Shown piece by piece: positions 43,597-55,947 of a DNA stretch of 64,000 nucleotides. Positions within the stretch are counted from its first letter, which is position 1. Every line of letters starts with the position of its first letter. The notes beneath the pieces were generated by a model, which did no database searches, had not been told where the DNA came from, and saw only the letters and a program-made list of their open reading frames with translations. Made by a program: the position numbers and the translations under genes. The stretch spans positions 12,055,964 through 12,119,963 of the forward strand of contig CM049320.1 of NCBI GenBank assembly GCA_026874595.1. The letters run 5' to 3'. This stretch comes from Sipunculus nudus (taxonomy: Eukaryota > Annelida > Sipuncula > Golfingiida > Sipunculidae).

Positions 43597-44985
43597 CACT
43601 GTGCATTAGAGTTATATGTAACACCTAATCCTAATTCTTAATAAATTACTTCCAATTGTTAAACCAATGCTAGATCAACATCAGTTTGCATATTCATCCA
43701 ACAGATGCACAAGCGACGCAATTGCCACATTAACTCATTATATTTATCAACACTTAGACAGGGACCCCAGAAATTATGCCAGATCACTTTTCATTGATTA
43801 TTCTTCAGCCTTCAATACAATACAGCCACACATTATGATCAATCAGCTCTGTAGATATAACATTCCTCTTTCCTACTGTCTATGGATTCTAGATTTTCTC
43901 TCGGATAGAAGACAACATGTTAGAACAAGCAAAGAAACTTCTTCAGATATAATCATAAATACTGGTGCTCCACAAGGCTGTGTTCTGTCAGCAGTCCTTT
44001 TTATTCTATATACAAATAATTTGTCTGTGAGCCTTTCAGATTGTAAAATTATCAAATATGCAGACGACACTGTCATTCTAGGCCTGATACACAAGAATGA
44101 TGAATCGCTCTACAGGAAAACCATTCAATATGTGACTGGTTGGTGTGAGGAACACTACCTTCAGTTAAATGTAAAGAAGACTAAAGAAGTAGTATTTGAT
44201 TTTAGGAGATCAAAATCTGTAATTACCCCAGTTGCTATCAAAAATGAAGATGTTGATATTGTAGAAAATTATAAATACTTAGGATGTATTATTGACAGAA
44301 ATCTGAATTGGAAAGAACATGTGTTGAATCAATCCAAGAAAGCAAACAAAAGATTATATTACCTTTATTATCTAAGAAAGCTTAATATTGACAAAACCAT
44401 AATTACCATGTTTTATAATTCAGTAATTTCCAGTGTCCTTACTTATTCACTGGAGTGCTGGTTTACAAATATATCTGATAAGTTAAAGAAACAGTTGAAT
44501 AATACCAGGAAGAGAAGTAGTAGAATAACTGGTACTTCTCTTGCCACACACCAGGAAATCTGTGAAACCAAAACAATGGCCTTCATATCTAAGGTCATGA
44601 ATGACAAAACACATCCCCTATATTCAGAGTTCCGTTTTTTACCTTCAGGTAAACGCCTAGATACAATATTCTGCAGAACAACTCGTTTTAAAAAATCTCT
44701 CGTACCACACAGTATTAAACACTTTAACTCACAACCCTCTTAAAAATTTAATGTTTTGAATTATGTGTTTTACCTGCAGAATTATCTGTTTTATCATTTT
44801 TACATGCTTAATTTTACATGCATCAATATGTTAAGTGTGATTTTTATGTATTTTTGTATTATTTTTATGTATTTATCTATCTATTTACTTATTTATTTTT
44901 TTAAGTAATGAATTGCAAGTCAACAACAAATTCCTGGAACTGAAGGCTAATAAATGTTATCTTATCTTATCTTATCTTAATCTGA
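43597..44985 (+). mobile_element. 5'-truncated non-LTR retrotransposon (CR1/Rex-like or jockey-like)
   Basis: An intact reverse-transcriptase C-terminal ORF is followed by a ~220-bp AT-rich 3' region ending AATAAATGTTATCTTATCTTATC, that is, a TTATC microsatellite tail typical of CR1/Rex-type LINEs. Everything 5' of the RT fingers is missing, with a stop in frame near 43615, as expected for truncated target-primed insertion. No target-site duplication was established. Confidence 0.85.
43667..44743 (+). CDS. LINE reverse transcriptase, C-terminal part, intact frame
   Basis: A 358-codon ORF from an internal Met to TAA. It starts at the conserved LDQHQFAY segment (fingers). FIDYSSAFNTI (~residues 43-53) carries the first catalytic Asp, GAPQGCVLS (~104-112) is the primer-grip region, and YADDT (131-135; bases 44057-44071) holds the catalytic Asp pair. 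A thumb region follows with NVKKTKEVVFDF, NYKYLGCIID and LTYSLECW. The frame shows no stop or shift, so the copy is fairly young, but the N-terminal fingers and any ORF1 or endonuclease are absent and it cannot be autonomous. The family could be Rex1, CR1 or jockey-like. Confidence 0.88.
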   Translation: MLDQHQFAYSSNRCTSDAIATLTHYIYQHLDRDPRNYARSLFIDYSSAFNTIQPHIMINQLCRYNIPLSYCLWILDFLSDRRQHVRTSKETSSDIIINTGAPQGCVLSAVLFILYTNNLSVSLSDCKIIKYADDTVILGLIHKNDESLYRKTIQYVTGWCEEHYLQLNVKKTKEVVFDFRRSKSVITPVAIKNEDVDIVENYKYLGCIIDRNLNWKEHVLNQSKKANKRLYYLYYLRKLNIDKTIITMFYNSVISSVLTYSLECWFTNISDKLKKQLNNTRKRSSRITGTSLATHQEICETKTMAFISKVMNDKTHPLYSEFRFLPSGKRLDTIFCRTTRFKKSLVPHSIKHFNSQPS

Positions 44986-47227
44986 ATTCAGGTTAACCTT
45001 GGATTTTGGTAAACTGGTGCCATCTGGTTGACTTTTGAGAACTAATGGAATGGTCCCACTTGTGCCATCTGTTGTGAATTGTGATAACTGATAAGTGATC
45101 AGGAGATCAAATCTATTTGGAGAGTTGCATAAACTATCCCTTTTTAATAGCCTAACCACAATATGTTTTACTATGTTTCATGATAAAAATGGAACTTTCC
45201 ACCATGAACATGTTGCATTTCAAGATTTCACTATTGATTAAATCCAAATATATCAGGGATGGATCCAGGATTTAGGAAAAGGGGGCGTCCAACCCAGGAG
45301 GACTAATGAAAACCCTAAACAAGGGACCTATGGGTCACGGCGCTCAGCTGTTATATATGATAAAAAAATATGATTTAGAAATGAGGCACATGCTGGTTTT
45401 GTGTGGTAATAAGTATAAGCTGTATTATGAGTTGTTGTTGTTTAGCTTATGTATGATTTTGATAGTACCTTTGGAGACAGAGAAGAGAATTGATTTCATT
45501 TATTTTATTAACAAATGGAGTACTATTGTCACACAGATTTTGACTTGGCCATATAACTTACAAGCAGAACATATAATATAAGAGTTTAACTATTTATTAA
45601 AAAAAATTACAAATATTGTCCCAGATATAATTTTTATTAAAAATAATAAGAGAATCGTATGATTTTTAAAATGAAATATAACTGAAATGATTATTAAAAT
45701 AATATTAAAGAATATATTCATGAATGCATTCATGAATACATTTGGAAAGTATTTGCACTGGTATTCATATAATTTCATTTTTACCTGAATTCCCATTCTT
45801 TATGCAAGAAATTTTATAATGGAGTACATATTCATATTAATATTTAAATACAATTGCAAAGTATTCCCACCATGTCTGGTATTTATTCAGTTTTGAGAAT
45901 CCAGAATGTACAAAATTCACACATTTAAATAATGTTCATAAGTACCTGGTTTTATGGCTTTTATTTATATTAAAAAAAATAAATGTGATATATTCATTTT
46001 TGACTAATTTCACATCAATGTACACACTAGACACAGTAGGAATCTAGATTAATATTATTAACTGCATCTTTGTCTATCATTAATTTCCTTCATATGATCC
46101 CTTATGATTAGTATTGAATAATATGATTTACTTTTTTATTATTAAAATTGAACTGAAAAATACCATAAGTGTCTGCATGGTGTTATTTGGAATACGTGAC
46201 ATTCTATCCATCGATACAAGATTCTTATATCATCAGTAACTGCAAGTTAATTCCCTATTATAATAAACTAACAAATTCCTTTTCTATTTTTCTTTAATTT
46301 GTTATTAAAAACCAATAAAAATTGATTAATTTATTGTTTATTGTTATGTTGTTGGTTAAAACTACTAGATGAGTTGGGTTGGACACCTGGATCAACTGTG
46401 GCTGGCCATAAGCTGCCTGGCTGCCCAAGTATATGCCTCGCTTGAGGCGTGCATAATTTGCTGAAAGTTCAACAAGGTCAACATACAGGTGACTCAAGAG
46501 TGGCTGGAGTTAGCCAAGGTATGACATGGTCTCATAAAAACATTAATAAAAGCTACAATTTTTGGCCAATTTCTTTCAGCTTTCTAAACTAAAAAGCTGA
46601 AATCCTTATGTGTGCATGATATAAAAATTATATAAACAGAGCTCACATGAAACAAAAGTGAAATGGTCAAAGTTGGGCAAAATTTAAGGTACTAATTTTA
46701 TATTTATACTAATAACTTATAAAATTTTAAAAATTCAGAACTAATTTTGGGTATTCAATTGAATCTTGATTAAATAATGTGAGAACCCTGACAAAAAAAT
46801 CTCTAGCTTCAGCAAGCCCCTTGTTAAGGGAGTAAATATATTTCTTGATTTTTTACAAAGTGCATTATTTTTGGGCCCATAACTTAAAACAATTACGCAA
46901 TACTGACATCATTTCTGGCATGTGCACAGAGAATGTATAGAAAAACATGTATATTATATATGATTAAAGTCAGATCAGTGATTTTGATATTAGGCAGCAT
47001 TGAAGTGTAACAATGGGTTTTTAATTGAAAAATGAAGTTTTTCATTAATATCTCAAAGGTATTAAGTCCTAGTGACCAAATTTTTGGCATGATAGGGGAT
47101 TTTGGAGACATCTAATTGTATGCCAAATTTTACGAACTGAGAGCTTAAGCTGGGGAGCTGAGCTCTTGCAAACTGCATAACACTAGCCTGATGTAAACAA
47201 TATGTTACATGGTGCTTGAAAACAGGT

Positions 47228-49612
47228 TGTTACTAAAACGCGTGCACGCATGCGTGCACGCACACGTGCACGCAGATTTCCACTGTTAACAAAACCTACT
47301 AAAATGCGTGCGGCCAAAAGTGCGGACGGTGTACAAATGAACTTAAATCAAGCATAAATCAACTTAAATCTTGTATATTACCACACTGTCATAGTGAAAG
47401 ACATATTACAGGTCATCATACAAGTAATACCCTATTGATTTGACTGAAAGATTTATTGTGTATTTGTATAGTTTTATTGTAAATGGTAATTGAATGTGTA
47501 AAAAATACAATTTTTAAATAAAAAAATAAGTATTTTATCATGAATTCATGTTATCAATAAATCAGTTTTATATTAATTTAAATCCTGGCTATGTTCACTT
47601 TCTGACATTTAGAACACCGTCTTAGTGAAAGACATTACAGGTCATCATACAAGTAATACCCTATTGATTTGACTGAAAGATTCATATACGCTAAGTTCAT
47701 ATTCTATTTTAGTTTCATTAATTGTGTTTTTGTATAGTTTTATTGTAAATGGTAATCGAATGTGTAAAAAAATACAATTTTTAAATAAAAAAATACGTAT
47801 TTTATTATGAATTCATGTTATCAGGCCTCGTAAATACCGATTCAACATACAAAATTTGTAGTTTACAGCATTAAGAGGACCAATAAATCAGTTTTATATT
47901 AATTTAAATCCTGGCTATGTTCACCTCCTGACATTTAGAACAAATTTTAAATTATTCATCTTATTACTTTTTATTTTATATCTGTTGGTTTTTTTTCTAA
48001 GAGAATTAGAAATATACCCGTGGTGAACTTATGTCAAATTTTAAGGATATATAAATATATCTACCAGATATATTTTTTAATATAATTTATTGCAAAATAA
48101 ATTTTTGTAAGATGCAATGAAAATGTACGTGCTATTTGTAAATTGCAAATGGGCATAGCCAAGCGCAGGGAAAAAATAATTCAAATATATGTTTTAAAGT
48201 AAGCAGAATGGGCTTTTACAAAATCGCCTCTTTGTGACTCTAGCATATACTTTTTTTTCGTTTAAAAAACAGACACACCAAATATTCTTCTTGAAATAAT
48301 TAAGTGATATAATTATTTATATGAAAGTTAGCGAGTTCCTGTTATTTTGTGTATTTTAAGTTTTTGTATTGTTGTTACTTTGGCTGAGAATGTTTGCTAC
48401 AATAAAGTGTTGTGTGATACGTTTGTGTTTATTTGTTTTATTATGCAAGTTTTATGCAAGTTATTCTTGACCACTAGAATATTAGTTCCAATAACAAATA
48501 GTGATCTTCACATGAATTTCTCTAACCCTAAACATTGAATATCACCCAGAAATACATTTAATTTGTACTTTAAGAAATTGTCTAAATACGGTGTACATGA
48601 CAATCCCCCCACAAATATTTACGTTCGTTAATAATAATAATTATAATAATGTACACCATCTGTATGCAAGTGTGTATATATCCTTTTTTTACAAATGTTA
48701 TTATTGCAATTTTAGTTACCATTTAGTAATTCTTTGACTCTTGATGCTGGATATATCAATTTTTAAAAAAAATAAACGGTACTTGAAGAAATTGTTTGAT
48801 ATGATTGTATATTTCACTTATGTATTTATTATTATAAATGGGTAAATGTGTGTTTAAGAGGGAGTTTAAAGGGTTATTTTACTATCTTGAAAGCATTATT
48901 CCAAAATTTTGTTAATCTATAATAAGGAAGATTAATATAATGGATAAGGCTTGTAGAGTTTTATATCCAATATATGTAATATGTATGACCAAAATGCTCA
49001 AGTAAATGCTGAAGTGCAACGTTTTCTTGGCGACGTCATCAACGTTATAAATAACTTTGTAAACAAAAAAAAAAAATTAAGCCATTAAAGTCAACTAAGG
49101 AGAAAAATAAACTCTCAAGCAATACCATCTTTTATTATGTAACCTTTTTTCTCTAAAAGTATACTTTCCCTTTATATTACAGAATATTTCCTTTGTTTAC
49201 AATTTGCGTTAAATATTGTAAATAGGCCTTTAAAAACTCTTAAATACACATTCATCCATAATCATAGAAAGAACGGGACTAACTGCAGGCAGAATACTTA
49301 AAAAATTAAAGATGTCAAAAATTTTAATGTTTTAGATGTAACAATCCCTGAAGTATCTTGCTACAGTCCAGGACCCCATGCGGTAAAACGATCGAAAACA
49401 AATTTGGTTGTAGTTGAATAATTACTTTCATCATGCCCTTGACTATGGTATTTTGATAATTTATAATAATTAAGTTGATTTTTGCAAAATTTAAGTTAAT
49501 TTGTACACCTTCCGCACCCAGGGCCGCACGCGTTTTAGCATATTTTTAAACAGTGTGAATCTGCGTGCACGTGCGCGTGCACGCATGCGTGCACGCATTT
49601 TAGTAACACCCC
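47228..49612. mobile_element. innermost element: 2.4-kb DNA transposon relative with ~120-bp TIRs
   Basis: GTTACTAAAACGCGTGCACG at the left is inverted at the right (CGTGCACGCATTTTAGTAAC). The arms agree for about 120 bases each, including GTGCACGCATGCGTGCACGC, GCGTGCGGCC and GTGTACAAATxAACTTAAAT. The arms are strikingly GC- and CpG-rich while the interior is very AT-rich, with no transposase ORF. Non-autonomous; superfamily not recognised. Confidence 0.85.
47385..47935. repeat. direct duplication inside the 2.4-kb TIR element
   Basis: ACAGGTCATCATACAAGTAA (47409 and 47638) and CAGTTTTATATTAATTTAAA (about 47563 and 47890) occur twice in the same order, so the interior contains two copies of a ~230-320-bp segment. 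Confidence 0.85.
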
Positions 49613-50354
49613 AATTTTAACCTTGAAAACATGAGTAAAATCTACAGTTTTTGATCAACTGTTTTCAAATTTTTGGTGTTAACAGACAAAATGCTAACAA
49701 AAACATGCTAAGAAAATTAAATCCACAGTACTTACAGGAAAAAAAGGCGCCATGGTCAAAGTAAGGCAAAATTTAAGGTACCAATTTTTTATTTTTTTAA
49801 TATTTTAAAAAATTTAAAAGATTTTGATCTAATTTTGGGTATACACTTTAATTTTGATTAATTAAAGTTATATTACTTGAAAAAAAGTCCATAGCTTTAA
49901 CAAGTTTTGTGTTAGATGATCAAATATCTTTCCTGATTTTTTTACAAAATGCATTATGTTCTGGCCCATAACTTTCTTAAATTAAATGATACAGACATAA
50001 TTTCAGGCATGTACATAGGAACTATATAGAGGAATATTTATGGTAAATATGAGGAAAAACAGATGAGTGGTTTTGATATTAGGCAGCCCTGAAGTGTGAA
50101 AATAGGTTTTTAATAAAAAATTGAGGTTTTTCCTTAATTTCTCAAAGGAACAAAGTCGCAAAGACCCAGTTTTCGGCTTGGTAGGAGATCTTAGGGACAT
50201 CTAACACTATGCCCAATTTTAGGTCCCTAGGTCTTACGGTTTCAAAACGTGCCACATCTACGGATGGACGGACAGACGGACGACGGACAATGGACCACGA
50301 CTATAGCTCAGATGACTTATAGTCAGCTGAGCTAAAAAAGGTCCCCAGGTCTGG

Positions 50355-50475
50355 AAGGGGGGGGGGGGGGGGGGAGGTCCAGGCCGAAAATATTGTCTGA
50401 AACCCTTAAAAATGTTGTTTCTGATGAAAAAGGGGGGGGGGGGTCCGGACCCCCTGGACCCCCCCCTGGATCTGC
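50355..50475. repeat. G and C homopolymer runs at the right end of the nest
   Basis: G runs of more than a dozen bases near 50357 and 50441, and C runs near 50460, belong to the outer element. Confidence 0.85.
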
Positions 50476-50485
50476 TTCTGTATAT

Positions 50486-53400
50486 ATTTACTTGGACTAG
50501 GTAGTGTTCACAGTGGAGGTATCCAGCCACAGAGAGGTACTCCTATAAAGGAGAGGTCTCCTTGTATATTCATACCTCAGAAATAACATAATTTACATGA
50601 CAAGAAAAAGCACGAGTTGTCTGTTACCCAGTCTGTTGATATAATTGTATTTGGTATGATACCTGTATATTGCCAACTATGGGTACTTTAGTTTGTCATT
50701 TTTATTATCATTAACCATCATCAGGTATATTGCAGTACTTGTAGTTGATAATTTTTTTTTCATTTTAACTGTTGTTCATGTCATGCTGCATCAACTTTAA
50801 TGGACACAAAGTGCCAAATCTTACTGAAGAGAACTATAAACTCGGTTCCACCAACCTGTGTCTACTGGTTTTTCAAGATAATTTTCTTGAAAGTTAATAT
50901 TTTTCAATAATTTCCTAAAAATCTGCATCTGGCAGTGACAGCCTAATGTGGCAATGGAGAATTTTTACAATAAATCTTGAGTTTATGTTTCACAACTTTT
51001 GGGACTCTTTGCAATAATCTGATAGGTTACATGTCTGCCTGCATCAGTAGCCATCTTTGTTTTAGCTAGTTATATTTTTTAGAGTGTTTACATGACATCA
51101 TTCAATCAGCAACAGTCAACTGACTTTTATTTTTGCATGTGACCAGTGACTTTGACTGCAATGAGTGGGGCTGATATGTTGTAAAATGTAGACTGATTTA
51201 TCATACTTATAAAAAATTTTGTTTCTTAAATAAGGTATTAGATAGATAATTACTTAGTTTGTTAAATATTAGGCAATTTAATCTTCTACCATAAATAATT
51301 TTTCACTAGAAATGTAACTAATAAAAAGTTTCACAGCAAAAACAGTTGGACAGGAGGGGATGAAACAAACTATAGACTGACCTTTAAGAAGGTATGTATA
51401 CTGTAATGGGGTCAGGAAGACCCAGGTTTGGAGGGTCATGTAATATGCCAGGGCTTTTGCTTCTCATTAAATAACACGACTCTACATTAACCATTAACTG
51501 CTTGCCTGAGGCAAGTAAAAGTTCAAGAAAATTGCGGTAGGGCAACCAAAAGTGGGTTCCTTCTTGTCCGACTGGGCAAGTGGGTGTGATATCAACCTCT
51601 GCACAAAGGCCTGAATCCTGACTAATTCTAAGTTTGCCTCTTTCTTTATTTGGAGAAGTTAAATCATATTGTGATACCTCTAGCTTTAATAAACCACATG
51701 TTTATCTGTGAAAATGTTGAAAAAAAATTATTAACAAATAAATCTTTTAACATGTATAATGTTGCAAATTAACCAAAGGGATCACATTTTCTGTGGTTGT
51801 GGCTGTGATCATTGATTTAACTTTTTAATTGATTTTTGTGGGACAAGTAAAATTTCATGTAGGGCAATGAATAGTTGGTTGTCACTTGCCCTACTGGGCA
51901 AATATTTCAAAAGATAACTGATCATGACACTGCAAATTTGAGGTTGTATCATGGCTATGATATCATATCTGCTCTCAAATATATCACATGTAACTGATGT
52001 CTATTTTCACTTGCACACACACATATACTAGTCTACACTTCATTCCACTACTCCTGTCCATTTGATTTTTATTCAATAATTTTTGCAAAATTGGCAGTTA
52101 TGTGACAGCCTAAAATAATCTTGTCAGCATCAATTCTATACACTTCAAAACAAGCAAATTTGTCTAATTTATGTCCCCCGCTTCCACCTCTTGTTAATTT
52201 AGCTTCCTGTGATCTTTATGGTTGCCATGTCAATTTTTAGTTCTTATTTTCCCTTGAAGATGCCTCAACATGTCATAGTGCCTGTGTTTTAGTTTTCATT
52301 GTCTCCTGAAGATGTCTCCACATGTCATATTTTTTTTGGTGTGAATTGGGAACATACAGGAAATTTTTTTATTGTTTTGGGGCTGGTAATAATAAATTTT
52401 CAGACAGGCACTCCAAACCCAATCCCAGCCAAGGTATGTATGCGAGCAATCAGTGATCCAAATTTGGATAACATTGGATATTATTTAGGAAAGTTATCGC
52501 ACAGAAACTAAAACCTGACAGACAGACCCAAACCAATGTCCCCTGTGGGGGGGGGGGGGGGGGGGGGGCAATAAAATATGGCTGAACAGATACATGGCAT
52601 TGCAAAATTTCTGTGATGGCCTTAGCTGCCAATCTTGAACTATATATGCTTTTAACAAAATCACAACAGTATTTGTATGTACCTCCCTTGTTACATCCCA
52701 GGGAAAAACTGATATACTGATATAACCACTGAAATGAGATCATCCTCTCCACAGCTAGGAAAGACAGCCACCCCCCCCCCCCCCCCCTTTCCTTAGTACG
52801 CGGGTTGCAGGGCTGGTGAGCTGTCTGTTGACACAAAATGTAACAACACTGCCCCTGTGCAGTCCTTCCTGGTATCCATTTTCCTGAAAATGGATACATG
52901 GCCAAGGCAAAATAGTCTTAATTTCATAACAGGTCCATGCAGTGGGAACAGAGTGGAAGCATAACATGACCTTTTATTTAATAAGAAATTGGGGCTTGCC
53001 CACATCCTCTCTAGGTGGCAACCCAGGTTCCTCGGAACCCCTCCTGCGCTAATATAATAAACTCCAGGTGTGGGCTCATTCTATATGGGCTATTTAATAT
53101 TATATGGAAACATTTAATGAATTCACTGGAGCTATGGACCTGGACACATTGTCCCAGAGCTATAGGTCCTATCTATTTCTGGTTCACACTTACACAATTA
53201 AGTGAAGAGCCAGAACCTTTCCAAGTACATACAGATATTGACATACTAAATCTAGAGTAATATTGAATTCTGTGGAATTCAGGATTGGGTTTTATCCGGA
53301 TAAAACTTGTTCAAACTGGGTTTTACCTGATTTAATCCAGTTTTATCCGGATTATACAGGATTAAACTTGATCAAACTAAGAATCGCCTTGTAAAATTTT

Positions 53401-54025
53401 ATTAAATTAACATTAATGCTTATCTTGATATATAAGTTCAGAAGGTTTATTGATATATTAACAATATTTAAGTTTCATATCCAATAGGCAATTTACTCAA
53501 GGTTCATGTTTCACTGTTGACAGCACTCAGCAGCCACTGTAACTTATGCTCAACACACACTTAATGAGGAGCAGTCCATTTGCTTTTGTGTAACTCTTCT
53601 GACTAGTAGTCAATTTCTCAATAGGATGTATCATCTGTATAGCATCATCCTCAGCCATCAAATATTTACTATTAATAGTCAAAGGACAGGCTTACAGGAG
53701 GATTTTTGCAGCCGTATTGTCAACAACCTATATTCTTGTGGAGGAGGATGCCTGAATGACTGGCAGGTTGTCAAATGTTAGCCCACTGTTGCTGCTTGTG
53801 TAAACATGCCTTAAATTTCCATTGGTGAAAAGACATTCACCTTTCTACCAACCATTCAGAGAAACCAAACTCGGCAAGATAGCTTTTCAAGCATTTTATC
53901 ATTTGTGTCTGAGAGGTTACCCCCACAGAATTATGGGCGGATGACATCACTGTATATCTTTTATGCATTATATGACTGGATTATGTACATCTCTCTCAGA
54001 TGTAAGAATAGATGTTTATCTGTGA
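50486..54025. other. repeat-rich interval without recognised gene
   Basis: Contains a dispersed repeat at 51.48-51.93 kb (TTGCC..CTGGGCAA phrases twice), a G run at 52549-52568, a C run near 52771-52787, a 12-bp hairpin at 52872-52897 (GTATCCATTTTC/GAAAATGGATAC) and ATCCGG/TTTTATCC simple repeats at 53.28-53.38 kb. The glycine/proline-rich ORFs at 52.45-53.0 kb come from the homopolymers. Confidence 0.5.
53278..53380. repeat. TTTTATCCGGAT simple repeat
   Basis: GGGTTTTATCCGGATAAAAC, TTTAATCCAGTTTTATCCGG and ACAGGATTAAACTTGATCAA-type phrases recur in ~100 bases, partly palindromic. Confidence 0.65.
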
Positions 54026-54029
54026 ATAT

Positions 54030-54860
54030 ACGATATCAAGGAGATTACAGACTGGAGTATCAAGTGAGAGTCTGGCTGTGTTGAATGTGGCTGACTGGGG
54101 TCATAAAACTTGCTGCTCAAAGGCACACAGAAATGCCACAGATAAGCCCGGGGCTAATTGATTCAGTGCGAAGGACCCCCCTTCGGCATGACTTCGGATC
54201 ATCTTGTTAATTCCCGGCTGTGGTAAACATGGGCGATAATACTAAAAAACAACGCTGTCAGTGACAGAGTGGGCGATGGCTCACTGTTATCCATTAAAAG
54301 AAAAGTCATCCGGTCATAAACATCAAAATATTAAGTTATCGATGGAATACTATAATACAAGGCTAATTATTAATATATGTCAGAAGTGTGGGAACTCATG
54401 TAAATTTTTATAATTCCGAAGTTATTCAGGGAAAGTAAGGTTTACTTTGACCAGTCGTCTGTTATGAATCACAGCAGAGGTTGATGCACAGTGACCGCAT
54501 CTATCCCAAAATTGATCCAGTGATTCCTCAACACAAGACCTCTCTAGATATATTTGTAACGCATAATTCTTGACAAAACAAACCATTTGCACATTCATAA
54601 TTCTGGTCAATGTTATTCCAGTGATTTACCTCTCAGTTACTGGATAGCGCTCTCCGCTTCAGCGAGCTACAGCAGACCGCGAAAGTAACATCAAACAGAC
54701 TCGCTTTATCAAAGGCCGTGGCACAGCTGCGCCTGCAACCGTGGCACAATAGGTGCGCAATAGAGTTAATGGGCTTATCAGGTCTTAATGGCAATTAGCG
54801 CACGACTGACACTCGAGGTTTCAGATAGTTGATACACCAGTCTGTAATCTCCTTGAAGAT
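54030..54860. other. CpG-rich block flanked by ~30-bp inverted repeats
   Basis: ATCAAGGAGATTACAGACTG at about 54034 is inverted as CAGTCTGTAATCTCCTTGA at about 54838. Between them CpG dinucleotides are clearly denser than in the flanks, especially 54640-54815 (AGCGCTCTCCGCTTCAGCG, GACCGCGAAAG, GCTGCGCCTGCAACCG). It could be a promoter, a regulatory island or a non-autonomous element. No ORF. Confidence 0.55.
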
Positions 54861-55901
54861 ATATATGGTACCACTGATTGTTTTACTAAACATGTGTGAA
54901 CTGCAGTTGTTTAGCTTTTTTATAGTGTAATGTACAAAACTGGTGATGTTTAAATAAGTCACACTCTGACTGACCTCTCTAAAGAAGTGAAATAATTTTT
55001 ATGTTTTCTCAGTATTATGAAGATCATCATGGCATCACTATCTGAGACAAAAAATGTCTCTATAGGTTTGACTTTTTACCAAAACTGATCTATTTTACCA
55101 GAACTGACTATAAAATATATAAAATTAAAATCAAAAGTAATTTTTATTTCTGTATTCTCAGACAATGTGAAACCTATTGTAAAACAGTAACAACACAACT
55201 AAACAAGCACGATAAAATACAAGGTGAACTGATCATGCAAAAAGGTATCTCATTTTCTTTAATGTTTATTTGTGAATATTGTCCAGTTATAACATAATGT
55301 TTCAATTTTTATGTAAAGCATGCAATTTCAAGAATTTAAGTTATTATTTTACATTGGGACAATTATTGTTTCTCAGTAAAATTCTTATTTTTTCAGCATC
55401 TTTTTCTAGTTTTTAAATCACTCAAATATGGATATCCAGTATTTGCTTCTGTGTTTTAAAGGAAATATTTTGCCAGAATCAAGCCGTAAATCACAGCTTC
55501 AATATGCCATGATAAATGTATATTTTATTTATACTTGCATGATTCAAACTGAAATCAGTATATGCACATTGAGGATTCACCACTTTTATTTCAAATGGAT
55601 TGGTAGCAGGGACTCTAGCACAACACTTTAGAAGGAAAATTAGTTATTTGTTTCCATCTGCTGTCCAAGAATTTTCAATTATTTTATAAGTATTCATGTA
55701 AGTTCTGTTGCGGAAACAAGTTGGGCTTTTCTCCTATTAGTGAGACCATGTCCAGTGCTAGCCCTGCCTGGGCTGTAGTACTTTATTTTTATGTGAATTG
55801 ACTGAATTCTGATAACATGCAGTCAGTTTTGGTCAGTTCTGGTAATATGAACTGTTTTGGTCAGTTCCTGTAAAAAGTTAAGCCCACCTGTAGCTACAGG
55901 C

Positions 55902-55947
55902 CTGTAACGCAAACAATTCTATTTGTTCTTTCTTGTTTGCGTTACAG
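55902..55947. repeat. perfect 15-bp stem hairpin
   Basis: CTGTAACGCAAACAA and TTGTTTGCGTTACAG are exact reverse complements with a 16-base pyrimidine-rich loop. The right arm ends in a good splice acceptor (TTACAG). Confidence 0.9.

Larger units (their letters stand above)
45314..50336 (+). mobile_element. middle element(s) of the nest: ACAAGGGACC...GCTGAGCTAA family
   Basis: Starts ACAAGGGACCTATGGGTCAC at about 45318 and ends with AGCTCAGATGAC...GTCAGCTGAGCTAA at 50336, as copy A at 26-27.9 kb. The internal segment TCAAAGTTGGGCAAAATTTA through TAGGCAGxxxTGAAGTGT occurs twice, at 46.67-47.13 and 49.75-50.22 kb. Two copies, or a dimer, may therefore be joined here. A 2.4-kb TIR element sits between the two segments. 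Confidence 0.55.
45250..50485. mobile_element. outermost element of a nested insertion (GGATCCAGG ends)
   Basis: The left end GGATGGATCCAGGATTTAGG and the right end CCCCCCCTGGATCTGCTTCTG are imperfect inverted repeats. The outer element's own sequence would be only ~45250-45313 plus ~50337-50485 (G/C-run rich). Everything between looks like later insertions. From memory, the GATCCAGG-plus-G-run layout is common in mollusc MITEs. Confidence 0.5.

Noticed and set aside
52450-53005. Three overlapping minus-strand ORFs including a 151-codon one
   Set aside because: They span G/C homopolymers whose length decides the frame. There is no family resemblance or splice context.
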